The position numbers were made by a program, and so were the translations under genes. From an uncultured Prevotellaceae bacterium (GTDB taxonomy: Bacteria; Bacteroidota; Bacteroidia; Bacteroidales; Bacteroidaceae), in the NCBI GenBank assembly GCA_902782305.1, contig CACZMV010000002.1, positions 56,174 through 120,173 of the forward strand: DNA of 64,000 nt, written 5' to 3'. Position 1 is the stretch's first letter, and every line of letters starts with the position of its first letter. The notes below the pieces were generated by a model. That model saw nothing but the letters and a program-made list of their open reading frames with translations. It did no database searches and was not told the origin of the DNA. Below are positions 34,901-43,900 of this stretch, one piece after another.

Positions 34901-37900
34901 TTACCAGTGCTTTGGCATCAGTATAGCAACGGTTTAAGGTAGCATCCTTAGTCATATCACTACAGATAGCTCCCGTTCTGCTAGCCTTGAGCGTGTTGTT
35001 AAGCGCCAAGCAGTTTTTAACGGCAGCATGATCGAACATATCGGCAACAACAGCTCCCGCAACACTGGCTACGTTGCTGGTCACTGTGCAATTCTTGACG
35101 TAGCAGTTGGTGATTTCACCATTGCCATTCAAACGTCCGGCAATAGCACCGATGCGGGCATTGTCATTCACACCTTCTACGGTCATGTTCTCCACGCCAA
35201 GTCGGGTAACGGTACCGGTGACGACAGGGAATATACCTACTGCCAAGTTCTGGGCTGTAGATTGTATCTTACCATTGCTGATGATGTAACCGCAACCGTC
35301 ATAGTGGCCATTAAAGCTCTGTATGCTGGCAGCAATCGGGGTAAAGAGCGCACCCTCCATGTCGATGCTGTCGCACTGCTCGACGTAGATTTTGCTGTCG
35401 CCGGTCATGCGGATATATTGATCGACCGCATTCAGGTCGTCAACACTGGCCACCAGGAAGGGCTCTTCCTTGGTGCCTTTTCCTTCCAGATTCGTGATTG
35501 CCGGCGGTAAGACGGTAACCAAAAGGTCTAATCCCTGATAGCAGTTTTCAGCGTTGGACACAAACTCAATCGTCATCTCGTTATCCGAGCTAATGAGTTT
35601 GCCAATGTCGTACTTTTCACCATTATTTATCTTGCTGAAGAAGACACTTTCGCCTTTCTCATTGGTCAGCTTCTTGGTCTTCGTATAATCGCCGTCATAC
35701 ACCGTCATATAATCGCGAGGATTGCCGTCGCTGCCAGGAGCCTCCGTGGCAACGGTTCCGCTGAGACGTAAGAGACAGCCAGCAGGAGCCTTCAGCGTGA
35801 CTTTTCCATTGCAGTTGGGACTATAAGGATTCTGGGAGCCACCGTCGTCATAGACTCTGTAGCTAGCTTCCTGTTGAAGTATCTCGACTTTTGCCTTGCC
35901 GTTAGCAGGCATGTTGGCGGGTAACTTGAAATCCCACATAGCATAGAGGGTGAGGGAATTTCCGGTAGGCAACACCTCTGCATCAGCGGGATAGAAAGTT
36001 CCTTTTCGGTTCTTCTGGGTGTTCCATCCTGAAAAATCGTAACCCGAACGCTCCAAGGGGTAAGGTTTGATCGAGAAGCTTGGCACGTAGTATCTTTCGT
36101 CGGCCTTGTAAATCTCGAACTGCTTTACACTCGGACCACCCCTATAGTTAGGATCGAGCGTGAGCAGTACCTGGTAAGGGTATTCGTTGGCATTGATATA
36201 CTGCACCTGATAGTCGTTGGTACGACGGTAAACCGGCTTGTGGCTGGGGTTGGGCACAGGCCAGCCGTCTGTACGTATGGTCTGGCGCCAAACCGGACTG
36301 TTATCCCTAGAGCCACTGATGAGCCAGCAAACCTCACCATTCATGAAGCAGGACTCGGCAATGTTCCTTCCGCTGTGGACAATGTTTTTGGCACCGCTCT
36401 GATTATCGGCACTCAGGGACGGACCGTCCGTGAAGACAAGGTCTGCCTGGGCGTTGCTACCTATGTTGCCCACAATGTAGCCATAGCGCTTCTGGCCGTC
36501 TTCTTGTCCGATGACGGTATTCTTGTAGCCATAGCTGGTCTCGATGCGCGAATCGTCCGTCTGCTCACCCACCAAGGCACCTACGACAACTTCCGGAATG
36601 CTATTGAAGTCGATGGTACAGCCTTTGGCAAAGCAGTTGAGCAATTTTCCGCTGCCACTCAGACGTCCGGCAAGAGCGCCCACCCTATTGATACGGCCGA
36701 TGGCCGTGAAGGTGCTGTTCTCGATGCCGAGACGCTCCACCGTACCGATGATGTTGTTGAAGAGTCCCAGAGATTCGTCATTGACCAATAACAATTGATC
36801 CTTGTTAAATTCGACATTCCGGATGACATAACCGTTACCATCGTAGTGGCCTTCAAAGCCATTGGTACCGCTTCCGATGGGGAGCATCTGCTTGCCCATC
36901 ATGTCGATGTCGGCAGTCTGCAGCACATAGAAATTGCTGAGCTGCCTGGTTCCGATGTATAAGACGAGATCTTGCAAATCTTCTGGTTTACCTATCAAGA
37001 ATGGCTTAGCCTGGGTTCCATCGCCTAACCTGGCTAGGTCAACGCCGTCGTTCGTAAAGTTACCATTCTTTTTCTTGAACACCATGCCATGACCACTCGT
37101 CGTCAACACGGGTACCGAGTCGAGCACACTGCCTTTGGTGATGTTCTGGAACCAAACGGGATTAGGATTGACTATGCTGGTATCATTCAGTTCAAAGGCA
37201 ATCTCTCCGCTGCCGAGGCTGCCATCATCGAGGGCTAATTTAGAATCAGTGATCTTGGCATAAGAGTCGGAACTTACCAGCGATTCCCCATCGGTGAAAC
37301 ACCGATGTAAACGATTGCCGCTCTTGGTATCGCTAGAGATTTGTCCTGTTCTGGTGGCAGAGACCGTGGTTCTATAAACAAGGCAGTTCTTGATGACCGC
37401 ATGATCGAACATATCGGAAGCTATGCCTCCTGCAACACCTATTCTGCTGTCTTTCGCTGCCTGGGAATCCCCCGTACTACCGTTATGCATCACCGTGCAT
37501 TTATAGACTAAGCAGTTGGAGATTTCTCCGTTGCCTGTAAGACGTGCAGCAATACCGCCCGAGCGTCCGTCCTTTTTCATGTATTTGATGGTCGACTTCT
37601 CCATGCAGAGACGCGTAACCGTACCCTTAACGACACCGAAGAGACCTGCTATGCCATCAGCTTCTATAAGTGCATTGCGGATGGTATGTCCACCACCGTC
37701 GTAGTAGCCGGCGAAAGCGTTACCGTCGCCAATAGGTTTCCACGTCTTGCCACTCAGGTCGAAGTCGGCTGTCTGGAGGAAATGAATGCCGGAGCTGTTA
37801 TTGCCTTCACGACAGTAGTTGCCTATAAACTCCAAATCGGAAATCGTGTTGATCAGGAAGGGCTTTTCGCTCGTTCCCTTTCCAGTGAGCTTCTTAAAGA

Positions 37901-40900
37901 TAGTACCCGATGGCTGGTTGGTATAATTCGAGCCATTGTAATACACGGGAGCGCTGATGCTGTCGAGCACAGGATAGGCATTGTGAGTGACTCCATTGTC
38001 CACGTCCTGACGCCAAGCACCGGCAAAAGCCGTTTTGTCGTTCAACAACCATGTCAGCTCGCCGCTTGACATTTTTGTTTCACTGACTTTAGTCTGGCAG
38101 TTAGTTGCTTTGTCGTCATTCCCTGAGATTTTGTCTCCTGTGGTGAAACAGAAGTCCACCTTTGCATGATCACTGATGCGACCGCTGAGATCGGTATTAT
38201 TCTTGTACGAGTGGCAATGGGTTATGCTGGCATCTTTAGAAGCCTCGCCCACCAGAGCGCCCGCAATACCAAATGTGCCAGCTTGGACATCACAGTTAGC
38301 AGCAAAACAGTCGTGCATCAGACCCGATATCTCGTTTTTTTCATCTGCACAGAGCATACCGGCAATGGCTCCAAAGCGGTTAGTCCCACTAAGCCACTGA
38401 TTGCGACCGTATATGAGTTTGATGTCCTTGACTCCCAAGTTGTGGATACTGCCCGCCACCTTTCCGAAGATGCCTGCGGCACTGTATATGTCGGAAATCT
38501 CGCCATCGTAGATGACTTTGCCACCACCGTCATAGTCGCCCTCGAAGGTATAGGTATGCCCAATGGGAACCCACTTTGAATCCCTATGGTTGTTTGACAG
38601 CACATCCTTCATCTTGATGTTGCCCTTCTGCTTGAAATAGAGACCACGCGTGGGATGACCGTTGTTCACATAGTCAGCAAGCTGCAACAACAAGCCATCC
38701 TCAATGATGAACGGGTCGCCTTTTGTTCCAGAACCCTTCGGGAAAATATCCTTATAATCTTCCCACGCCGCATAGAGAGAGAGGGTTCCCTTACCAATCG
38801 AGCATTGATCTTTGGCTTTATACCAACTGCCTTTACCGTCTCTCTGGTTATTCCATCGTGACAGATATTGAGTTGGCTTGGTCAACCCCAGTTCCTGACA
38901 CGTCGGAATATTGAATCCGATATGAAGACTACCTTCATTCGCAAGAAAGCCGGTTGTTACGGATTCCGGTTTATCGTTGCCATCGAAACTTTTCACCAAA
39001 CTACATGTGACGAAATATTCGATATTAGCCAGTTTTTCCGTACTTGAACCGCCTACGCCGGCACCATTGCCACCAGGTTTTCTCCATTTGTCTTCCTTAC
39101 CATCTCTCCATCCATCATTACTATACGATGCACCTTTGAGATCATTATGATTTTCTGCATCATAAGGGTCGTTCAAGTAATTGCTTGTACCCCTGGAAGC
39201 CCAACTTCCATTAGCATTTTGACCGCCATAGCCGCCATAAGAACCTGCCCTACGAAAATCTTTCCAGTCATGGTCAGTGCTACCACCGGAGCCACCACCG
39301 CCGCCGCCACCGCCGGGGCCACCGGTACCGATGCCTTTGGCACCACCGCCGAAGCCGCCGCCACCGCCGCCGCCACCGCCGGCCATGCTATAATTGTATG
39401 AGCCTGTTTGATGATAGAAACCATCATTTGATTTAGGGCCACCGCTGCCACCATAGGAGCCTGCGTCACCTCCTACGGCATGCAAGTTGCCGAATTCCTT
39501 CGCTACGATAAGGGTACCCATCGGAAGCGCGGTACCACCACTTGAACCAGGTTCACCAGGAACGCCCGCTCCTGTTTTACAACTATAAACAGGTGTTCGT
39601 CCGCCCGAGCCACCGTTACCGCCATTAGCGCCACATGTGCCGATGCCTGCACCGGCACCACCGCCGCCGGCGCCACCGTTACCACCGTTACCACCATAAT
39701 TACCACTAATACTACCCGTCCAATTTCCGCCCTGACCTTGTGAGCCATTGCAGCCATTGGCTGCATGTCCACCATAGGCTTTCAATTCGCCTTCACCCAG
39801 CAGATAGAGCGTACTGTTTTGGGGAAGAAGGATGCCCGCGCCTGCACCGGTCTGTCCGGAAGCATTACCACCTTGGGCTGTGAGCGTGACACCTTTGGGG
39901 ATATAAATATATACCGTAGCGCCGGAACCAATGGTCAGACCACTGCCGGTAGCGCCGTTTTCAAACATGACATCATCATTGACATAGTAACGTCCCTGTT
40001 GAAGTGTATAGCCGGAACTCTGGCTTTCCTCCAAAAAAGTCCAGCCATCAGCCTGAAACTCTGATGAATTTTGTTTTGTTTTTTTCTTGGGTACGGCCTT
40101 ACCGTCGACAAGCTCCCACGTATCGGCTTTGAAGCCGTTCATGATCTTGACGACTTCGGCTTGGTCGGTCTTATTGTAATAATTACATGTATTCCAATTG
40201 TGATGGGTAACGGTGAAGCTCTTATTATTGGTTCCCCAAGTTTTCCACGAACCACCAGCACTATTATAATCTATGCAGTAGTACATATAATAGGCTTTAG
40301 GGCTACCCTGGTCATAAACACGCTGTAAGTTCCAACTGCCCCCGTTACACCATCCGATGATGTCACCAGCATAAGAATCATTTGAATTATTGGTGTTAAC
40401 CTTTCCATCAAAACGACAGTCAGTCATATACACACGTGCATAATCCGAATGACCTATGATGCCTCCAGCGTGGGTACCGTTTGCATTCACTTCTGTAGAT
40501 ACCCACACACGGCTAATAGTGACGGTGGGAGAATCTATAACTTTGCCAATCAGTCCTGCGGAATGGATATTCCCCGTGATTGAGCCCTTCAGGTGCAAGT
40601 TCTTGATGGTTGCATCTTTTGCATAGCAGAAAAGCGCACAAGGCTTACCGTCATCGCGCCAAATGTTAGTAGCAGTTATGGTATGGCCATTGCCGTCGAA
40701 AATACCACAATAGGGAGTATCTTCGCCAACTCCTATACCAGCGCTCGTGGAGAAGTCAGCCTCCAAACGGGCATCGACCCTATATTGACCCTTGGCATTT
40801 GCCACTGCATCACGGAACGCAATCCAGTCGCTGTTATTACGAATAACATGCACGGAACCAGCCGAGACTTTCTCTATCCATAACGTGCTGCCAAGGCTGA

Positions 40901-40934
40901 GCAGCATGATCCATGCTAAATATATCTTTTTCAT
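31983..40934 (-). CDS. Giant multidomain surface protein (GLUG, Flg_new, CUB-like, Gly-rich)
   Basis: A 2983-aa secreted protein (signal MKKIYLAWIMLLSLGSTLW...VSAGS). Many GLUG-like units repeat (GLFG.V.G.V..L....I....R.GAIAGRL.GNGEI.NC.V..C). Three Listeria-Bacteroides-type repeats read W.NQ..GKG..Y.A......L.LYA.W (near 690, 1650 and 2120). Two CUB-like domains have VYDNGG...GPY...VTL.AP.GC.L.L.GTV, then D.L.VYD and SS...MTL.F. A Gly-rich region spans about residues 390-600. The C-terminal tail is VYNLQGQKV...RGIIIKNGRK. It is likely a surface adhesin. The stop overlaps nothing downstream; the start overlaps the preceding gene's stop as ATGA. Confidence 0.85.
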   Translation of the reverse strand: MKKIYLAWIMLLSLGSTLWIEKVSAGSVHVIRNNSDWIAFRDAVANAKGQYRVDARLEADFSTSAGIGVGEDTPYCGIFDGNGHTITATNIWRDDGKPCALFCYAKDATIKNLHLKGSITGNIHSAGLIGKVIDSPTVTISRVWVSTEVNANGTHAGGIIGHSDYARVYMTDCRFDGKVNTNNSNDSYAGDIIGWCNGGSWNLQRVYDQGSPKAYYMYYCIDYNSAGGSWKTWGTNNKSFTVTHHNWNTCNYYNKTDQAEVVKIMNGFKADTWELVDGKAVPKKKTKQNSSEFQADGWTFLEESQSSGYTLQQGRYYVNDDVMFENGATGSGLTIGSGATVYIYIPKGVTLTAQGGNASGQTGAGAGILLPQNSTLYLLGEGELKAYGGHAANGCNGSQGQGGNWTGSISGNYGGNGGNGGAGGGGAGAGIGTCGANGGNGGSGGRTPVYSCKTGAGVPGEPGSSGGTALPMGTLIVAKEFGNLHAVGGDAGSYGGSGGPKSNDGFYHQTGSYNYSMAGGGGGGGGGFGGGAKGIGTGGPGGGGGGGGSGGSTDHDWKDFRRAGSYGGYGGQNANGSWASRGTSNYLNDPYDAENHNDLKGASYSNDGWRDGKEDKWRKPGGNGAGVGGSSTEKLANIEYFVTCSLVKSFDGNDKPESVTTGFLANEGSLHIGFNIPTCQELGLTKPTQYLSRWNNQRDGKGSWYKAKDQCSIGKGTLSLYAAWEDYKDIFPKGSGTKGDPFIIEDGLLLQLADYVNNGHPTRGLYFKQKGNIKMKDVLSNNHRDSKWVPIGHTYTFEGDYDGGGKVIYDGEISDIYSAAGIFGKVAGSIHNLGVKDIKLIYGRNQWLSGTNRFGAIAGMLCADEKNEISGLMHDCFAANCDVQAGTFGIAGALVGEASKDASITHCHSYKNNTDLSGRISDHAKVDFCFTTGDKISGNDDKATNCQTKVSETKMSSGELTWLLNDKTAFAGAWRQDVDNGVTHNAYPVLDSISAPVYYNGSNYTNQPSGTIFKKLTGKGTSEKPFLINTISDLEFIGNYCREGNNSSGIHFLQTADFDLSGKTWKPIGDGNAFAGYYDGGGHTIRNALIEADGIAGLFGVVKGTVTRLCMEKSTIKYMKKDGRSGGIAARLTGNGEISNCLVYKCTVMHNGSTGDSQAAKDSRIGVAGGIASDMFDHAVIKNCLVYRTTVSATRTGQISSDTKSGNRLHRCFTDGESLVSSDSYAKITDSKLALDDGSLGSGEIAFELNDTSIVNPNPVWFQNITKGSVLDSVPVLTTSGHGMVFKKKNGNFTNDGVDLARLGDGTQAKPFLIGKPEDLQDLVLYIGTRQLSNFYVLQTADIDMMGKQMLPIGSGTNGFEGHYDGNGYVIRNVEFNKDQLLLVNDESLGLFNNIIGTVERLGIENSTFTAIGRINRVGALAGRLSGSGKLLNCFAKGCTIDFNSIPEVVVGALVGEQTDDSRIETSYGYKNTVIGQEDGQKRYGYIVGNIGSNAQADLVFTDGPSLSADNQSGAKNIVHSGRNIAESCFMNGEVCWLISGSRDNSPVWRQTIRTDGWPVPNPSHKPVYRRTNDYQVQYINANEYPYQVLLTLDPNYRGGPSVKQFEIYKADERYYVPSFSIKPYPLERSGYDFSGWNTQKNRKGTFYPADAEVLPTGNSLTLYAMWDFKLPANMPANGKAKVEILQQEASYRVYDDGGSQNPYSPNCNGKVTLKAPAGCLLRLSGTVATEAPGSDGNPRDYMTVYDGDYTKTKKLTNEKGESVFFSKINNGEKYDIGKLISSDNEMTIEFVSNAENCYQGLDLLVTVLPPAITNLEGKGTKEEPFLVASVDDLNAVDQYIRMTGDSKIYVEQCDSIDMEGALFTPIAASIQSFNGHYDGCGYIISNGKIQSTAQNLAVGIFPVVTGTVTRLGVENMTVEGVNDNARIGAIAGRLNGNGEITNCYVKNCTVTSNVASVAGAVVADMFDHAAVKNCLALNNTLKASRTGAICSDMTKDATLNRCYTDAKALVSGEGKGAQIDCETGVDNFRLASGEICYLLNSTYRDSIIWRQTIGTGNQPILYESAPIVYGFNNQYTNDNTRSLLDLILQDLVKGNKKVINVLKGSLIKLDKYTPQDVHFPFKGWNTKVDGSGTTYPKDATMLYNEELTLYAQYDNSINMPQDPDGIIWQHIPVNFTSIKVYDNGGKDGPYNSGNRYVTLLAPDGCRLQLTGTVTTTEGWSIFVDDYLCVYDIPYSDDMPNDMRLRDQSNEVRFYSREKGKPYDIGTLTSSGSVMTLYFKTSSNYDGYKGLDLTVKVLKPQYEINSKEDLLAVNNKIGDIRLNQDIDLGVWDGNITLNGNFDGGGHTITYTGKTACWGLFKNINYGASVKHLQVKADVVTTKACGGIAYINYGTISDCHFNGTIRKFGLDDNARYTYQNSIAGIAVHMEGSGVVDHCSATGSLILMDKSMGKVYPISNKEEAAVNYWTWVDPTDLTLYAAQADSAKNVKADYPVYAKGILDVVESKMAVGTNIISVVGGHLSSLTITDGQTLICPAEVSVDDITYKRRGTNNAYEPWVLPFDYTIDASMFQGGVEFYRFEKDVTGNILMKQITSGETYQVVANEPLAFRAPNESEYNFAMKLVKDGHTKSMTIKIPKDGVAASMASTKDIARIMVNYGFIAADKAKKELMYVWNNDKDDFVLSDGKTGVGPFRYYLQYADKATGNLEEYEQTDWARKQRKKGGAAQQAIAQRRAAHRGAFSELIEQGWQPIVLEPAPDQVVTAEMLADYDILFLSDIYDEADDDRFAVTVIYEPAEEGMAIPFAAPLLVRAKHEGATPLVTPDMAEKLEEALTKVSDDEAEDIFEEMHYWCSTFAGRYDVWQMALPESDNLLNEYGALIFGESANSSYFYRVGATGGVSMQPMSYCFTAYDATTFENLPLTNDRIGIIVYDRSKDEPTGVEDVTDKTDDVRGKTDNVYNLQGQKVDDSYRGIIIKNGRKIFKR
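32067..32111 (-). repeat. Heptamer/21-mer array in the linker before the tail of the giant protein
   Basis: Plus-strand heptamers ATTATCC, GTCTTAC, CTCTTAC, ATCATCC, GTCTTAT, CTGTTAC, with a higher-order 21-bp period. They encode DVTDKTDDVRGKTDN between GVE and VYNLQGQK. Confidence 0.75.
39281..39384 (-). repeat. CCG/CCA triplet-rich tract encoding poly-Gly
   Basis: A run of CCA/CCG/GCC triplets encodes Gly stretches such as GGGGGGGGFGGG. A similar tract covers about 39600-39697. Both could slip in units of three and change length while staying in frame. Confidence 0.75.
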
Positions 40935-43900
40935 CGCTTCATTACTTTTCGTCCGTTTTGTATCATAATACCCTTATACCCTGCACCGACACGCTGTCCG
41001 CTGAGGTTATAGACGGGGCTCTCCTTCTCTCCTTCCCTCCTTACTCCTTCCTCAATTCCTGTTGCTGAGCCTGACGAGATGAACTGCACGCTCACCCTGT
41101 CGCCCATCAGCGGAAGGGGTTCGTAGGTATCTTCGTTGAGCACCGTGATGCAATAGCTCATAGGACCCGTGGTGCGGCTGTCGGCGTTGGTAGCATAGTT
41201 GAAGGACTGGTCGAACCAGGTGTCCTCGAACATCATAGCGTCATATTCCGCCAAATCAGCATAGTTCTCAGAGGAAGGTAAAGCCCAGATGTCGAGACGA
41301 TTGCCGTAAGAGGCGCACCAGTAGTGTGGCATCTCGTCGTCCATGTCTTCAATCTCAGCACCTGTCTTCTCGTCCACCAACGGCTGGGCATCGGAACGCT
41401 TGGCTCGTACCAGCAAGGGAAGTGCTGGCGGGAGTTCCATGCTATGGTCGGCCATCCGATAAATGAGTGACACGGCGGCGAGCGGTGCATCGGTATTTTC
41501 GTCAATAACCTCGGCACTGATATCCGTCAGATAAGCCACCTCGTAATAGTCGAGCATACGAGTCGTGACGCTCTGCGGTTGACGAGAATCGAGGAAGATG
41601 GGCTGCCAGCCGTCGGCCATGGCAGAAGCGAGGCTTCGGTGAGCTGCCATGACGTTACTGCTTGCTGGCGACGGGTCTTCCTTGTACCACTCTGTCTGCG
41701 TGAATTTCTCATGCACCTTATCAATCTTGTTGTAGAACTGCACATAGAAGCGATAGGGCTGGATGTCGGCAGGGTTGCCAGACTCGCCGGATAGGATATA
41801 CCTCTGGTTAGCACTATCCCATACATACAGGAGGTCGCCCTTGGCCGCATGACCCGGTATGACATGGTAGGTGGCATAAATATGTCCTTCGTCTGTAACC
41901 GATGCATACATATCCATGAGTGTATTGTCAGTAGCATGCACGGTGATGCAGCCACTGGAGTGGGTCAGCACGTACTCGCCACCATCACCCTTAACCATCC
42001 AAGGCTCGTTGGCATGATAGCTGACGGAGGTGGACTTATCGGTAAGCGTCAGCCGCTGGGTAGCCCCCACCTCCGGCATATCATTCACCCTTTCCAGCTT
42101 ACTATATTCGAAGGGGCCACTGCCCGCAATACCGTCAAAGGCAAACGGGAGCACCCACTGCTCGGTATTGCTCATCACGCTGCGCTTATAGACAATCTGC
42201 TTGACACTCACATCGCCCGTACAGACGAACGGCTCGCCGTCCATAAGGGTCAGCCTGTCGAGCGTAGTACCTCTTTGCACACGGATGGTATCACCACCCA
42301 CTATGACGCGGGGATTGATCTTGTCGAGAATGCCATTTGCAAAGACAGGATAGTCTTTACGTGCAGCCTCGGCAAGAGCCGTCTGCTGGCTGTACTCATC
42401 CGTCGCCTTCGGACTAACCCAGACGCTGTTTCTCACATTTTCAGAACCCACGTAACACAGAGGATGCTCATTGATGACATCCTGATTGCGCGAGCTCTTC
42501 AGTTCGCCCGTGGCAGAACAGTGGTCAACCACAGCCCCTTCCGTTGTCAAGTCACAGACAAGGGCAGCCATGCGCTCCTCTTTCAGCGTATTCTTTTTCT
42601 TTCCAGGAGTCGCCATGATAGATATACGGCCAGCGAAATGACAGTCGCGCATGGTGCCCTGGTTCTCCTTGGCTATTCCGCCACAGTCCACCTCTGTTTG
42701 CACATTTCCGACAACACGAAGACCCTGGAGCAATGCGCCCTTACAGATTTTATTGAACAAACCCACGCATCCTGTCGAAGCGCTGTACTTGATGGTATGC
42801 CCGCCCCCGTAGAAGTTGCCAAACAAATCTATTTGCTCTGCCCAGTTGTTCAGTTCAATATCCCTGACCAGGTAGAACGTACCTTCCTGATTGTTGACAT
42901 CTACAAACTGCTGGGCGGTATAGATGTATCGGCCCGCCTCTGTCTGGAAGCTGACCTTGACATCATGAGCAGGCATGGAGAACGAGAAGGAATAGACGTT
43001 GTTCATGTGGTCGGTGAAGGGGCAGTTCTGAGCATTGTTGCCGAGGGTATCGGAAACGGTGATGCCGACAAGGTGTTGGTTGCCCTCAACGCGCACAGAG
43101 CCCGTGATGACTGCACCGGGAACAGCTGTCTCTTGCGACAGGTTGACCCGATAAACCTCTGCGGGCAACGAGAGCGTGACTGTAAAGGCATCGTTATACC
43201 TTTTCTTGATGCTGGCAGCATAGACGGGATAGGTACCAGCCATGTCCTTGGCATCCTGTACGAGTCTGGCTGGATCAGCAGGGGTCACTCCGCTACAGCG
43301 CTCCGCCTTTGCGTTGCGGATGTTCTCAATATAGTAATTGCCATCAATGGTGCTGCTCCTCTCATCATTGCAAATCATATACATGCGATTGCAATGAATG
43401 TCGAACTGACCGTTGAAGACGTTGTCACGGATGGTCGCCTTCTCTTGCTGATAGGCAATGCCATAGGCCTTCGGTCCGTCTATGGTGGCAACGACGTGAC
43501 AGTGAGAGATGATACCACCTTGAGGGCCGTTCTTTCCTGCAACACCGCCTGCACAGGCATTCTTCGTCGTATTGGCAATCGTTCCACTTATCTCACAGTC
43601 CTCAATGGTACCGGTATTGATTTTGCATATTCCACCAGTGGCGTCTTTGACTCCTTTCAAGTTGGCGTTGACATATAAATGACGCACACTACCAGTAACG
43701 GAATTAAAGAGACTACGTTTGCCACCATAGGTGATGCTATGACCGTTACCATCGAAATCGCCTGCGAGATCGTATGTTTTACTCCATGCATCGCCCAAAG
43801 TAAGGTCGTTGGCGAGAATGAACTCACCATTACTACCGTGGATATCCCCCAACTGCTCCTTAGTAGTGATGGGGACGATATATTCGGGAGACAGCATGAA

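Noticed and set aside
41849-43678. A 609-codon plus-strand open frame
   Set aside because: It lies wholly antisense to the 1697-aa surface gene, has no signal or domain logic, and its composition is that of a mirrored reading frame.
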